From Pseudanabaena sp. lw0831 (lineage in GTDB: Bacteria > Cyanobacteriota > Cyanobacteriia > Pseudanabaenales > Pseudanabaenaceae), in NCBI RefSeq assembly GCF_016584665.1, contig NZ_BBJB01000074.1, positions 1 through 37,471 on the forward strand: a stretch of DNA of 37,471 nucleotides, written 5' to 3'. Each line of letters begins with the position of its first letter. Position 1 is the stretch's first letter. The notes under the pieces are model-generated. The model was not told the DNA's origin and did no database searches. It saw only the letters and a list, made by a program, of their open reading frames with translations. A program made the position numbers and the translations under genes. Shown here piece by piece: positions 17,282-24,491 of the stretch.

Positions 17282-18715
17282 TTGGGCAATCGTATAGTGC
17301 TAATCCAATCAGACTGGCTCAAAAGACTACGAGGGCGCTCGTTTGACCTAGAGTTGGGGGCGATCGCAGTTATTTATTTTGTGCAAGGTGCAATGGCAAT
17401 TTCGCAACTTGCCGTAAGTTTCTTCCTTAAGGATGACTTAGGACTAAGCCCTGCGGAAGTCGCCTCAATGGTTGGTATTACGATGTTGCCTTGGACAGTT
17501 AAACCTTTATATGGTTTGATTTCTGACGGATTCCCAGTGTTTGGCTATCGTCGCCGCCCTTACCTATTGCTTTCAAGCATTTTAGGAATTTTTGCATGGA
17601 CAAGCATGAGTTTATGGGTCACGACTCCTTTTTGGGCGATCGCGATGATTGCGACTGGCTCTTTATCCCTAGCCTTTTCTGATGCGATTACCGATGCACT
17701 GATTGTCCAACGCGCTAGACTGGAGCCAGAAGGCGATGCAGGTTCATTGCAGTCATTTAGTTGGATTGCTTCATCAATTGGCGCGATTATCTCCGCTTAT
17801 TTGAGTGGTTACTTATTAGAACATTACGGCGCAAAATTCGTTTTTGAAATTACCGCACTTTTGCCGCTTTTGGTGGGTATTTCGGCGTTTGCGATCGCCG
17901 ATCCACCTATGTCCACAATTTTTATTGTTGTTCCTGATCCCGCCAATAATTCGGCTGATGGTTCACCTTCTTTAAAGCCAGAAGCTTTATCGAGAAATTC
18001 ACAAATTTGGATGTCGCTGAAGTTTAACTTTACTCAACTGCGTCAAGCCTTTACGAATAAGGCAATTTGGTTACCTGCGGCGTTCTTATTCTGTTGGCAA
18101 GCATCGCCAAGTGCTGATACTGCTTTTTTCTATTTCACGACCAATGAACTGAAGTTTAATCCTGAATTCCTTGGTACAGTTCGATTTTTTGCGAGTTGGG
18201 CGGGATTACTTGGAGTGTGGCTATTTCAGCGTTTTTTTAGAGCTGTGCCGACTCGCAAAATTTTCTTTTGGACAACAATTATTTCAACTGTGTTAGGACT
18301 TACAAGTTTATTGCTAGTTACCCACGCCAACCGATCGCTAGGCATTGACGATCGCTGGTTTAGTCTTGGTGACAGTTTGATTTTGACTGTTGCGGGAAGG
18401 ATTGCCTTTATGCCCGTTTTGGTATTGGCCGCAAGACTATGTCCTGAGGGAATTGAAGCAACATTGTTTGCACTGTTGATGTCAGTTTTGAATATTTCAG
18501 CGCTATGTTCTTTTCAGTTAGGAGCAGGTTTGACCTATCTTCTAGGCGTTACCGAATCCAATTTTGATAATCTCTGGTTATTGGTTTTAATTGCAAATCT
18601 AACCAGTCTTTTGCCACTTCCACTTTTAAAGTGGTTGCCTGATGAGAAAAATGGCAAGCAAGAAGAAGTTTCTCCCCAAGTTCCCATCCTTACAGAAGAA
18701 GCACTCAACTTATAA
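17282..18715 (+). CDS. MFS transporter of the folate-biopterin (FBT/BT1) family
   Basis: An integral membrane protein of about 477 aa with twelve likely helices in two halves. Features include LELGAIAVIYFVQGAM at the start, the loop KDDLGLSPAEV, WTVKPLYGLISDGFPVFGYRRRPY after helix 2, and SDAITDALIVQRAR in the fourth helix region. These are typical of plant and cyanobacterial folate-biopterin transporters (Synechocystis Slr0642 type), which carry folates or pterins. The start is uncertain: TTG 17282 or GTG 17297, neither with a clear ribosome site. The family call is good; the substrate is inferred. It converges with the M41-like gene, and the two share a palindrome that gives both stop codons. 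Confidence 0.88.
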   Translation: MGNRIVLIQSDWLKRLRGRSFDLELGAIAVIYFVQGAMAISQLAVSFFLKDDLGLSPAEVASMVGITMLPWTVKPLYGLISDGFPVFGYRRRPYLLLSSILGIFAWTSMSLWVTTPFWAIAMIATGSLSLAFSDAITDALIVQRARLEPEGDAGSLQSFSWIASSIGAIISAYLSGYLLEHYGAKFVFEITALLPLLVGISAFAIADPPMSTIFIVVPDPANNSADGSPSLKPEALSRNSQIWMSLKFNFTQLRQAFTNKAIWLPAAFLFCWQASPSADTAFFYFTTNELKFNPEFLGTVRFFASWAGLLGVWLFQRFFRAVPTRKIFFWTTIISTVLGLTSLLLVTHANRSLGIDDRWFSLGDSLILTVAGRIAFMPVLVLAARLCPEGIEATLFALLMSVLNISALCSFQLGAGLTYLLGVTESNFDNLWLLVLIANLTSLLPLPLLKWLPDEKNGKQEEVSPQVPILTEEALNL

Positions 18716-18751
18716 AAAATAATGGAGGCGCGAAGTGCCTCAATTATTTTT
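18715..18751. terminator. Shared palindrome supplying the stops of two convergent genes
   Basis: Arms of 17 bp flank GAA (18732-18734) with one G×A mismatch and one G·T wobble. The left arm begins in the TAA of the transporter, and the right arm contains TTA (18744-18746), the stop of the minus-strand protease. The A-run and T-run ends make it a plausible bidirectional terminator. Confidence 0.75.
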
Positions 18752-19442
18752 GCGCTATAAATATTTCTTGCTCAATGGTCTTACAACAATCCTCGACGGT
18801 TGCTCCATTGAGCATTTTTTCTGCAAGCGCAATTAGCACCGAACGCCGATCGCTTAATAAATTACGGGCATTTAGTAACGCCCAACGCTCTTGGGTCATC
18901 GGATTTGGTAAATGAGAAATTGCTTCTCGTAGGCGTTGCATATCATCGATACCGCCTTCAGTTGCGCCCTCGCACATCAGTTGTTCGGCTGCGATACCTG
19001 CCATAGAGACAGTGCTATAGCGATCAAGTAAATTCGCTGATAAATTTGCAGAATTAGCCCCATCAGCGATCTCTATTTCCACGCCTCCTTCGATGCCAGT
19101 AAAAGTCTGCTCAGCTAATATTTCACCTAGCGATCGCCCAACAATGCCTGCGATCGCGTAGTTCACAACTTTAAACCCCAACATATGAGCCGCGAGAAAA
19201 TGTCCAGCTTCGTGATAGGAAACTCGTTCGCGATACTTTGGCGATCGCGCCCTAAGCCATGCTTGAGTATACGCCCCAAATTTTCCTTGCCAAAAGCCAA
19301 TATCAATTCCCCAGAGGCTAAGTAAAGTAATCGCGATCGCGGCAGGGACGACTGGTGACAAACCTGCCATTGTGCCCACCAAAGACATCATCGTAATTGT
19401 AAATATAGCGATCGCTAGTAAATCAGTGGCAGTTACATTCAT
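18744..19442 (-). CDS. AAA-less M41 (FtsH-type) zinc peptidase-like membrane protein
   Basis: From ATG 19442 the 232-residue protein has two adjoining hydrophobic segments (about 6-50) and then HEAGH (77-81), the zinc motif of FtsH/M41 peptidases. A later GGIDDMQ segment may give the third metal ligand. The region STVSMAGIAAEQLMCEGATEG resembles the FtsH protease domain (MxGxAAE...G). No AAA+ ATPase domain is present, so it cannot be a classical unfolding protease. Short AAA-less M41 relatives are conserved in cyanobacteria and plastids, with unclear roles. A TTG at 19454 is rejected as the start. Catalytic activity is likely from the intact zinc motif but unproven. Confidence 0.82.
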   Translation of the reverse strand: MNVTATDLLAIAIFTITMMSLVGTMAGLSPVVPAAIAITLLSLWGIDIGFWQGKFGAYTQAWLRARSPKYRERVSYHEAGHFLAAHMLGFKVVNYAIAGIVGRSLGEILAEQTFTGIEGGVEIEIADGANSANLSANLLDRYSTVSMAGIAAEQLMCEGATEGGIDDMQRLREAISHLPNPMTQERWALLNARNLLSDRRSVLIALAEKMLNGATVEDCCKTIEQEIFIAQK

Positions 19443-19462
19443 GGCAAGGCTCAAAAATCGAA

Positions 19463-19512
19463 ATAACTTAAGACAGACAAGGGGCTTAAGTCCCCTGTCT
19501 GTCTTAAGTTAT
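19463..19512. terminator. Palindrome of the GACAAGGGGCTTAAG family at the VanY stop
   Basis: ACTTAAGACAGAC arms (about 19463-19478 and 19497-19512) flank GGGGCTTAAGTCCCC. The right arm supplies the TAA stop (19509-19511) of the minus-strand peptidase, for which it is a plausible terminator. The centre is shared with 10547-10575. Confidence 0.72.
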
Positions 19513-20423
19513 GGTTTTTTAATAAAGGAAGTACTAGGGTTTGATTTCTTGTAAAAAGTTGCGAGACTATCGTCATCACCGACAAAACGCCAATGCCAAG
19601 GCTCATACATTACGCCCTGAGGGTTATTGGGCGGGAAAGACATTTCAAATCCGTACTTGGCAGCATTACTTTGCAACCACTGAAAGGCAGAAGTTTTCTC
19701 GAAACTAGTCGATAGATTTGCACTTGGCACTGCGCCATCACCAATGTCTAGAGCATAGCCCGTGTGATGTTCGCTATGCCCTGGAGGAGCGCTAACTTTG
19801 GCTCTTTGGGCTGGGGTTTGGTTGCGTTGCTTGCTGATCTCAAAGAAAAGCTCTTGTTGCTCAGAGATCGTCCGAAAGCCTGAAATTACAACAAAATCGA
19901 CACCATCAGCCTTTGCATCAGCTTCCATTCGGAGAAAACTCTTTGCTGCCGCCTCATGCAGCTTAATTTCATAGCCATCCCCTGCTCTGCCTATGGTGCG
20001 TAATTTATTCGCAGGAGCTTCGCTAAATGCATGATGTCCAAATAAATCTGGTGGACTATTAGATTCTTTAGCGATGACCTCTGGATTTGCCTTAGTGTCA
20101 TCGCCTTTAGTCGGAGGAGTTGCACTTATAAATGGGGCAGTAGGAATAGCCGATGGTTGCACTGGCTGAGATGAAACTGGTTGTGAACTTTGATCAGGTG
20201 AAGCCATTTCTTTCGGTTGATTCGCGGCATTGGCATTTAGGGCAAACCAGATGCGCGTGCTAACAATCGGGGATAAAAAAGCTAGTACTGCTAAACCATA
20301 TGCCCACCAAGGAACTGACTGTAGCGATCGCGAGATTGAATTAACTCTTTCTGGTTGCTTTTGGGGCGATCGCTTAGGATCGCTGACCCTTTGAGCAACA
20401 GGGATATCGTTTTGGGTAGGCAT
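19509..20423 (-). CDS. VanY-type D-alanyl-D-alanine carboxypeptidase (M15B)
   Basis: A 304-residue membrane-anchored zinc peptidase. After a basic cytosolic start comes one transmembrane helix (about 39-62), a Pro/Ser-rich linker, and the M15B domain (about 135-300). Zinc and catalytic signatures are SEHHTGYALDIGD and EPWHWRFVG; SGFRTISEQQELF is the usual preceding segment. The enzyme trims the terminal D-Ala from peptidoglycan stem peptides outside the membrane. The ATG at 20423 is chosen over an earlier one at 20486, which adds residues not typical of the family. Monocistronic by appearance. Use in ordinary wall remodelling rather than vancomycin resistance is inferred, as no van cluster is present. 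Confidence 0.92.
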   Translation of the reverse strand: MPTQNDIPVAQRVSDPKRSPQKQPERVNSISRSLQSVPWWAYGLAVLAFLSPIVSTRIWFALNANAANQPKEMASPDQSSQPVSSQPVQPSAIPTAPFISATPPTKGDDTKANPEVIAKESNSPPDLFGHHAFSEAPANKLRTIGRAGDGYEIKLHEAAAKSFLRMEADAKADGVDFVVISGFRTISEQQELFFEISKQRNQTPAQRAKVSAPPGHSEHHTGYALDIGDGAVPSANLSTSFEKTSAFQWLQSNAAKYGFEMSFPPNNPQGVMYEPWHWRFVGDDDSLATFYKKSNPSTSFIKKP

Positions 20424-20538
20424 AGGTATACAAACGTTTGAAGTTTTAACCAAGGTTAAATATACACAATAAATAGCTTGGCGCAATTAAAATCCAGATT
20501 AAAAGCCTGTGTCGCCAGCACAGCAAGAAGCACAGGCT

Positions 20539-20583
20539 GAATAATTAGTGGTGAACGGCTTCGCCGTTCACCACTAATTATTC
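20539..20583. terminator. Perfect hairpin, 21-bp arms, TTC loop, supplying the trmN6 stop
   Basis: Arms 20539-20559 and 20563-20583 are perfect around TTC (GGCTTCGCC, hence GGCGAAGCC on the minus strand). TTA at 20578-20580 inside the arm is the stop of the minus-strand methyltransferase. Confidence 0.85.
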
Positions 20584-21321
20584 ACTGGGAAGAGAGTACT
20601 TAACTATAGGCAAATTTAGGTAAAAATCTTGCACTAAATTAATGTAATCCTGCGTATAGATATGTTTGCCCTCTTCTACTACCAATATAGTTTCTTGAGT
20701 TTTCCCTTGAATTGAACTTAATTCTAACAAGATGCGTTTAATGTCAGTTTTAGGGGTTGGTTTGACATAGGTTTTGCGATCGCCGAATAAGTGAAAATCC
20801 TTGGCTTTATTTAGGAAATTATCAGCTAAATCTGTCGGATAAATAACGGCTAAATGACCATGCGGCTTCAGTAACTGCAAAGCGATTTGGAGAATATCGG
20901 TTTGGGAAAGGCTGTCACTATGTCGTGCCAAGTTTCTTGACTTTTGCGATGATTTACTTGCCTTCTCAAAAAAAGGAGGGTTAGAAATAATTAAGTCATA
21001 TTGCTTAGAGCAACTATTGGCAAAGTTTTGAATAGGGGCATGAAAAATATTTATGCGATCGCCCCAAGGAGACTTCTCGATATTCTCTTTTGCCTGTCCA
21101 TAAGCATTATCATCAATTTCCACTGCGTCAATATTTGACAATGGCGATCGCTGTGCCATCATTAGCGCTAGTAGCCCTGTCCCAGTTCCGATATCAAGAA
21201 TCTGAGAGTTGTCAGATATATTTGCCCAAGCTCCTAACAAAATGCCATCTGTCCCAACTTTCATCGCACATTTGTCTTGAAAGATTGCAAATTGTTTAAA
21301 GCAAAAAGAGGAGTTTCGCAT
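20578..21321 (-). CDS. trmN6: tRNA1(Val) (adenine(37)-N6)-methyltransferase, TrmN6/YfiC family
   Basis: A 247-residue class I SAM methyltransferase. The SAM loop ILDIGTGTGLLAL (41-53), acidic residue motif VEID (67-70) and catalytic NPPFF (114-118, the N6-adenine type NPPY/F motif) are visible. KVGTDGILLGAW (21-32) before the SAM loop is characteristic of TrmN6, which methylates N6 of A37 in tRNA-Val1. ATG 21321 gives the usual length. Downstream it ends in a hairpin that provides its stop codon. The specific tRNA target is assigned by family only. Confidence 0.9.
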   Translation of the reverse strand: MRNSSFCFKQFAIFQDKCAMKVGTDGILLGAWANISDNSQILDIGTGTGLLALMMAQRSPLSNIDAVEIDDNAYGQAKENIEKSPWGDRINIFHAPIQNFANSCSKQYDLIISNPPFFEKASKSSQKSRNLARHSDSLSQTDILQIALQLLKPHGHLAVIYPTDLADNFLNKAKDFHLFGDRKTYVKPTPKTDIKRILLELSSIQGKTQETILVVEEGKHIYTQDYINLVQDFYLNLPIVKYSLPSE

Positions 21322-21492
21322 TTTCTTATTAGCGATCGCATTGTTTACAATGTCTGTTAGTGTTGGGCTTTATTCTTCAACACAATCTACGCGATCGGCG
21401 ATCGCACTATTCGATGTGACAGGTCAGTAGATAGAATTAAAAAATTATGTTGCAATTATAAAAAATTTATATAATACTAAGCAATTAAGTTT

Positions 21493-21588
21493 ATGTCTTG
21501 GCGTTTCTTAATTTTGATGGTTTTCGCATTGACAGTATCTATTGGGAGAGAAGCCTATCTAGTCTCAATAAGGCTGTACCTAGCCTGA
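21493..21588 (+). CDS. Possible 31-aa hydrophobic small protein
   Basis: A short ATG frame lies in the otherwise empty 258-bp gap before the defence operon. It encodes a hydrophobic segment (residues about 5-17, FLILMVFALTVSI) with a charged tail. A TATAAT-like hexamer stands 20-25 bases upstream (around 21470), but its -35 spacing is poor and there is no clear ribosome site. It overlaps the ptuB 3' end by 9 bp in convergence. It could be chance; I do not recognise it as any known small photosystem subunit. Confidence 0.15.
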   Translation: MSWRFLILMVFALTVSIGREAYLVSIRLYLA

Positions 21589-22368
21589 GTAGGAAATATC
21601 AAGCAGATGCTTTTCTGCTCCTTCTCCTAAAACCCATCGAATAGTCGTGAAGAATTTTGACCATTTTTCTTTGTCGTTACTGAGTCTTTCCGATGCAATT
21701 TGTTTTTCCAGTAATACCTGATTATCAATCTCACCTTGACGCTCATAAATTTCTTGGTTGATTTCATCAATTACTGTTTTTCTATGGCGTTTCAAGCGAT
21801 CGACATTCAGATTAAGAATGTCAATGGTGAATTGAACAGATGCAACAGCAATCCCAGCTTGTTCACAAGCATTTTCATCGGGCATAATTTCACCGTCTCT
21901 GCTTCTAAAACGAAATAATCTGGATGTTGGCAGTTCAAGAGGATTTAACAACTGACCATCAGGAACAAATTTATCCTTGGCTTTGCCACAGCAAGGGAAT
22001 TTATGCGGTATTTCTAACTTCTGTAGATCTTCTTTGAGCAATCCGCCAGGTGGAGAACAGTTCCCCAACATATTTTGCCAATCTAAGTCATAATTTTTTT
22101 GTTGAGTTGATAGATGGCAAGGAATAAAGTGTTCAACAGAGAAAAAGTTTTCATGAATAGTCATTTCACAATAAGCGCAAATTCCCTTTTGATCGGCAAT
22201 TAAAGTACTTGGAATTACATCTTTAATTTCTACTTTTTTTGCTTTTTTCCCGCTTCCAATTTTAACTCGTGCTTTTCTAGCTTGTTCCCATTTTCTAAAT
22301 TGAGTAATATAGTTGTCTTTATATATTTTAAGCTCCTCTGGCTCTGGAGACTTAAGCACTTTTTTCAT
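21580..22368 (-). CDS. ptuB: PtuB-like HNH endonuclease (Septu-type defence)
   Basis: A 262-residue HNH nuclease of the group annotated as retron/Septu-associated HNH endonuclease. The zinc/HNH core reads CAYCEM (C64, C67), VEHFIP (E79-H80) and WQNMLGNC (N99, C104), with a further CCGK at 126-129. The N-terminal 50 residues are lysine-rich. Its ATG overlaps the stop of the ATPase gene by 4 bp (ATGA), so the pair is translated together, as in Septu systems where PtuA (ATPase) and PtuB (HNH) form an anti-phage complex that cleaves nucleic acid. No reverse transcriptase is nearby, so this is a stand-alone pair rather than a retron. The region is visibly more AT-rich than its neighbours. Confidence 0.85.
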   Translation of the reverse strand: MKKVLKSPEPEELKIYKDNYITQFRKWEQARKARVKIGSGKKAKKVEIKDVIPSTLIADQKGICAYCEMTIHENFFSVEHFIPCHLSTQQKNYDLDWQNMLGNCSPPGGLLKEDLQKLEIPHKFPCCGKAKDKFVPDGQLLNPLELPTSRLFRFRSRDGEIMPDENACEQAGIAVASVQFTIDILNLNVDRLKRHRKTVIDEINQEIYERQGEIDNQVLLEKQIASERLSNDKEKWSKFFTTIRWVLGEGAEKHLLDISYSG

Positions 22369-23699
22369 GCAGATAGTTTCCTCTTTAGTCGCTGAATTTG
22401 CATATCTGCTTTAGTAATTTCTGCATCAAACATTTCCCATTCTTGAAGTTCTTCTCGTAGTCTTTTTGCTTCTTCTAAATTATCATTGTCAAGCGCATCA
22501 AAAAGAGCCTCTAATGTTTTTGATTCTTTGGTATCTGGGCGTAAGTTATTTAGTCCTAAAACATCACGAACTATGTCTGAACTTGTTCTACCTCTAGTTG
22601 GTGTAGGACATTCTTTGATTTGATAGTTTTCTAAGATTTTGACCTGATGACGTTCTACAGTGGTGACTATTTCGGGGCTGTGGGTGGTAGCAATGATTTG
22701 AGTATTGGGAAATACTTTGCGAAGGTCGGGGATAATTTTTTGTTGCCAAGTTGGATGTAGGTGTAAATCTAGCTCATCAATCATTAATACTGCTTCGGCT
22801 TCAAGTGGATTTTCCATCTGTGGGTTTGCTTGTGCTAAGCGTCTTGCAAAGTCCATCACAAGGGCTAACATATTGCGATAGCCTGAGCTTAGTTGATTAA
22901 GCGATAATTCAATTTTTTCACCTGTTTCTGTTTCCCATTCAACCATTAACTTAGCTGAATCATTCTGTGAAAAATATACGCGAACGTTGGGGGCGATAAT
23001 AGTAGAAATTGCTTTTCGTATCTGTTGTAAATCAGTAAATTCAAAGTTAATGTCTTTCCTCTTTTTTCCTTCTTTTAATTCTTGAATCTCTCTCGAAAAA
23101 AACCAGTTAGCTAAGTCTGCGAAATTTGCAATTGCATCAAAAGCATGATTCAAAGATTCAAATCTATCAAAAGAGTAAGTTAGAAATTTTTTAAGATTAG
23201 CAATATCTGTTAAAAGACGATTGACCCTGTAGTAAGCTATCACAAAAAGTTGAGATTGCAAGTCATTGTTCAGTTTTTTTAAAGATAAATTTATATTATC
23301 AAGAAATTGGTAGTCGAATATTCTTCCAGAGTCTTTGTTATAAATAATTTTTAATTTTTCGTTTTCATCATCAATCAAACCCTTGCTATATAAAACTTTC
23401 CATTCCAGTGAATCTGTGGTTAAAGTTTGTAGCTCTACCACATTATTAGAGTTGTTAGTATTACTTTTTACAGATAAATCTCTTTGAAAAACAGAGGCTT
23501 TAAGTTTATCTGTATATTCATCATTTACACTACACTGCAATTCTTGAATATAAGGATATATGGCGGCAGCGATCGCATCTAATACAGCACTTTTACCAGA
23601 TCCATTATTGCCAACGAATATATTTACATCTGGATTTAAGTTAACTGTTAGATCTTCAAAACATCGAAAATTTTTAATCTTAACTTGTTGAATATGCAT
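22365..23699 (-). CDS. ptuA: PtuA-like AAA/SMC-type ATPase (Septu-type defence)
   Basis: A 444-residue ABC/SMC-like ATPase of the AAA_15/AAA_21 kind. Walker A is GNNGSGKS (30-37), the signature loop LSSGYRN (270-276), Walker B VLMIDELD (304-311) and the H-loop THSPE (339-343). There is no TOPRIM domain, so it is not an OLD nuclease. Translational overlap with the HNH gene supports Septu. The C-terminal 60 residues are charged and helical, probably a partner contact. It starts 15 bp after the antitoxin gene and is therefore part of a four-gene operon with the HigBA module. The DNA is AT-rich with few HIP1 sites, suggesting acquisition by transfer. Confidence 0.88.
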   Translation of the reverse strand: MHIQQVKIKNFRCFEDLTVNLNPDVNIFVGNNGSGKSAVLDAIAAAIYPYIQELQCSVNDEYTDKLKASVFQRDLSVKSNTNNSNNVVELQTLTTDSLEWKVLYSKGLIDDENEKLKIIYNKDSGRIFDYQFLDNINLSLKKLNNDLQSQLFVIAYYRVNRLLTDIANLKKFLTYSFDRFESLNHAFDAIANFADLANWFFSREIQELKEGKKRKDINFEFTDLQQIRKAISTIIAPNVRVYFSQNDSAKLMVEWETETGEKIELSLNQLSSGYRNMLALVMDFARRLAQANPQMENPLEAEAVLMIDELDLHLHPTWQQKIIPDLRKVFPNTQIIATTHSPEIVTTVERHQVKILENYQIKECPTPTRGRTSSDIVRDVLGLNNLRPDTKESKTLEALFDALDNDNLEEAKRLREELQEWEMFDAEITKADMQIQRLKRKLSA

Positions 23700-23714
23700 T
23701 TTGATTATTTTCTA

Positions 23715-24092
23715 TTATGCGGAAGTTTGTAATGATTGATAGGGCTGGATCAAGATCTCAGCGGGGATTCCTAGCTCTCGGTTTAACTTTCTAATCATTT
23801 CTAGAGTTAGACAAAACTTACGAGATAATACATCAGCCGATCTAGCTCGACCACCAAGACAAGCATCCAAATCATGTTGTGACCAGCCGCGAGTATCCAT
23901 ATAGTATTGAATTGCCTCAATCGGATCAGGAATTTCTATAGGAAAATGCAATCTTTCGTAGGCTTCAGCTAAGGTGCTGAGAATATCTAAGCGATCGCAT
24001 TCAGCAGTATCAGGAGCAGCATCAAATAAAGATTCAATCTCTTGTAAAACTTGTTGATAGTCTGCTTCAGTCCTAATAGGACGTAATTGCAT
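23715..24092 (-). CDS. higA: HigA-type antitoxin, HTH domain
   Basis: A 125-residue antitoxin. The N-terminal LRPIRTEADYQQVLQEIE and the Cro/C1-type helix-turn-helix region (about 68-115; WSQHDLDACLGG, RARSADVLSRK, LTLEMIRKLNRELGIP) match the HigA group that is encoded after a HigB toxin. It should bind and neutralise HigB and repress the operon promoter. An AGAGGT ribosome site stands just ahead of ATG 24092. The gap to higB is 25 bp and to the ptuA-like gene 15 bp. If HigA represses the promoter before higB, it would also control the defence pair. Confidence 0.9.
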   Translation of the reverse strand: MQLRPIRTEADYQQVLQEIESLFDAAPDTAECDRLDILSTLAEAYERLHFPIEIPDPIEAIQYYMDTRGWSQHDLDACLGGRARSADVLSRKFCLTLEMIRKLNRELGIPAEILIQPYQSLQTSA

Positions 24093-24117
24093 ACATTTAC
24101 CTCTATGAGAATACTAA

Positions 24118-24411
24118 TTAAATTGTTGCCGCATCTACTTTGTCATATTCGGCGTGAGTGCCAATAAATTTGATAAACACGATGCCAATATCATAACGAA
24201 TTGCTACTATTAATCGATAGTTGTTGCCTTTGATGTTAAAAACTACACGATTGTTAGCAATAATACTGACGTTGCGATGCTCGGCTTTTATATCGGCTGG
24301 ACTTTGCCAATTAGCATGGGATGCTTCGTAATACCAAGTTTTTAAAGCTTCTTCAACATCTCGATGGGATTCCCAAAAATCTCGTAAAGTGCTGCGGGAT
24401 ATAATACGCAT
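24118..24411 (-). CDS. higB: HigB-type mRNA interferase toxin
   Basis: A 97-residue RelE-superfamily toxin of the HigB_toxin type: basic start MRIISRSTLRDFWESH, WYYEASHANWQSPADIKAE, then NNRVVFNIKGNNYRLIVAIRY and the C-terminal FIGTHAEYDKVDA. Such toxins cut mRNA on the ribosome. The toxin precedes the antitoxin, which is the HigBA order. It is the first gene of the apparent higB-higA-ptuA-ptuB operon; the 80 bp upstream (24412-24491) separates it from the uvrB stop and must hold the promoter unless uvrB reads through. Length and motifs look intact. Confidence 0.9.
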   Translation of the reverse strand: MRIISRSTLRDFWESHRDVEEALKTWYYEASHANWQSPADIKAEHRNVSIIANNRVVFNIKGNNYRLIVAIRYDIGIVFIKFIGTHAEYDKVDAATI

Positions 24412-24491
24412 TAAATTTGTGTTTAGTTCAGTGTTTTACCTGTTGACGCACCTGAGTTCCTTCTCTAAAATACTATCTTAATTTTCTAGAT

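Noticed and set aside
19509-20423. Vancomycin resistance gene vanY
   Set aside because: M15B carboxypeptidases are ordinary cell-wall enzymes in cyanobacteria and no vanA/H/X/R/S genes are near.
21580-24411. Retron with Septu-like effector
   Set aside because: No reverse transcriptase gene or msr/msd-like inverted repeats are present within or next to the operon; only ATPase, HNH and HigBA.
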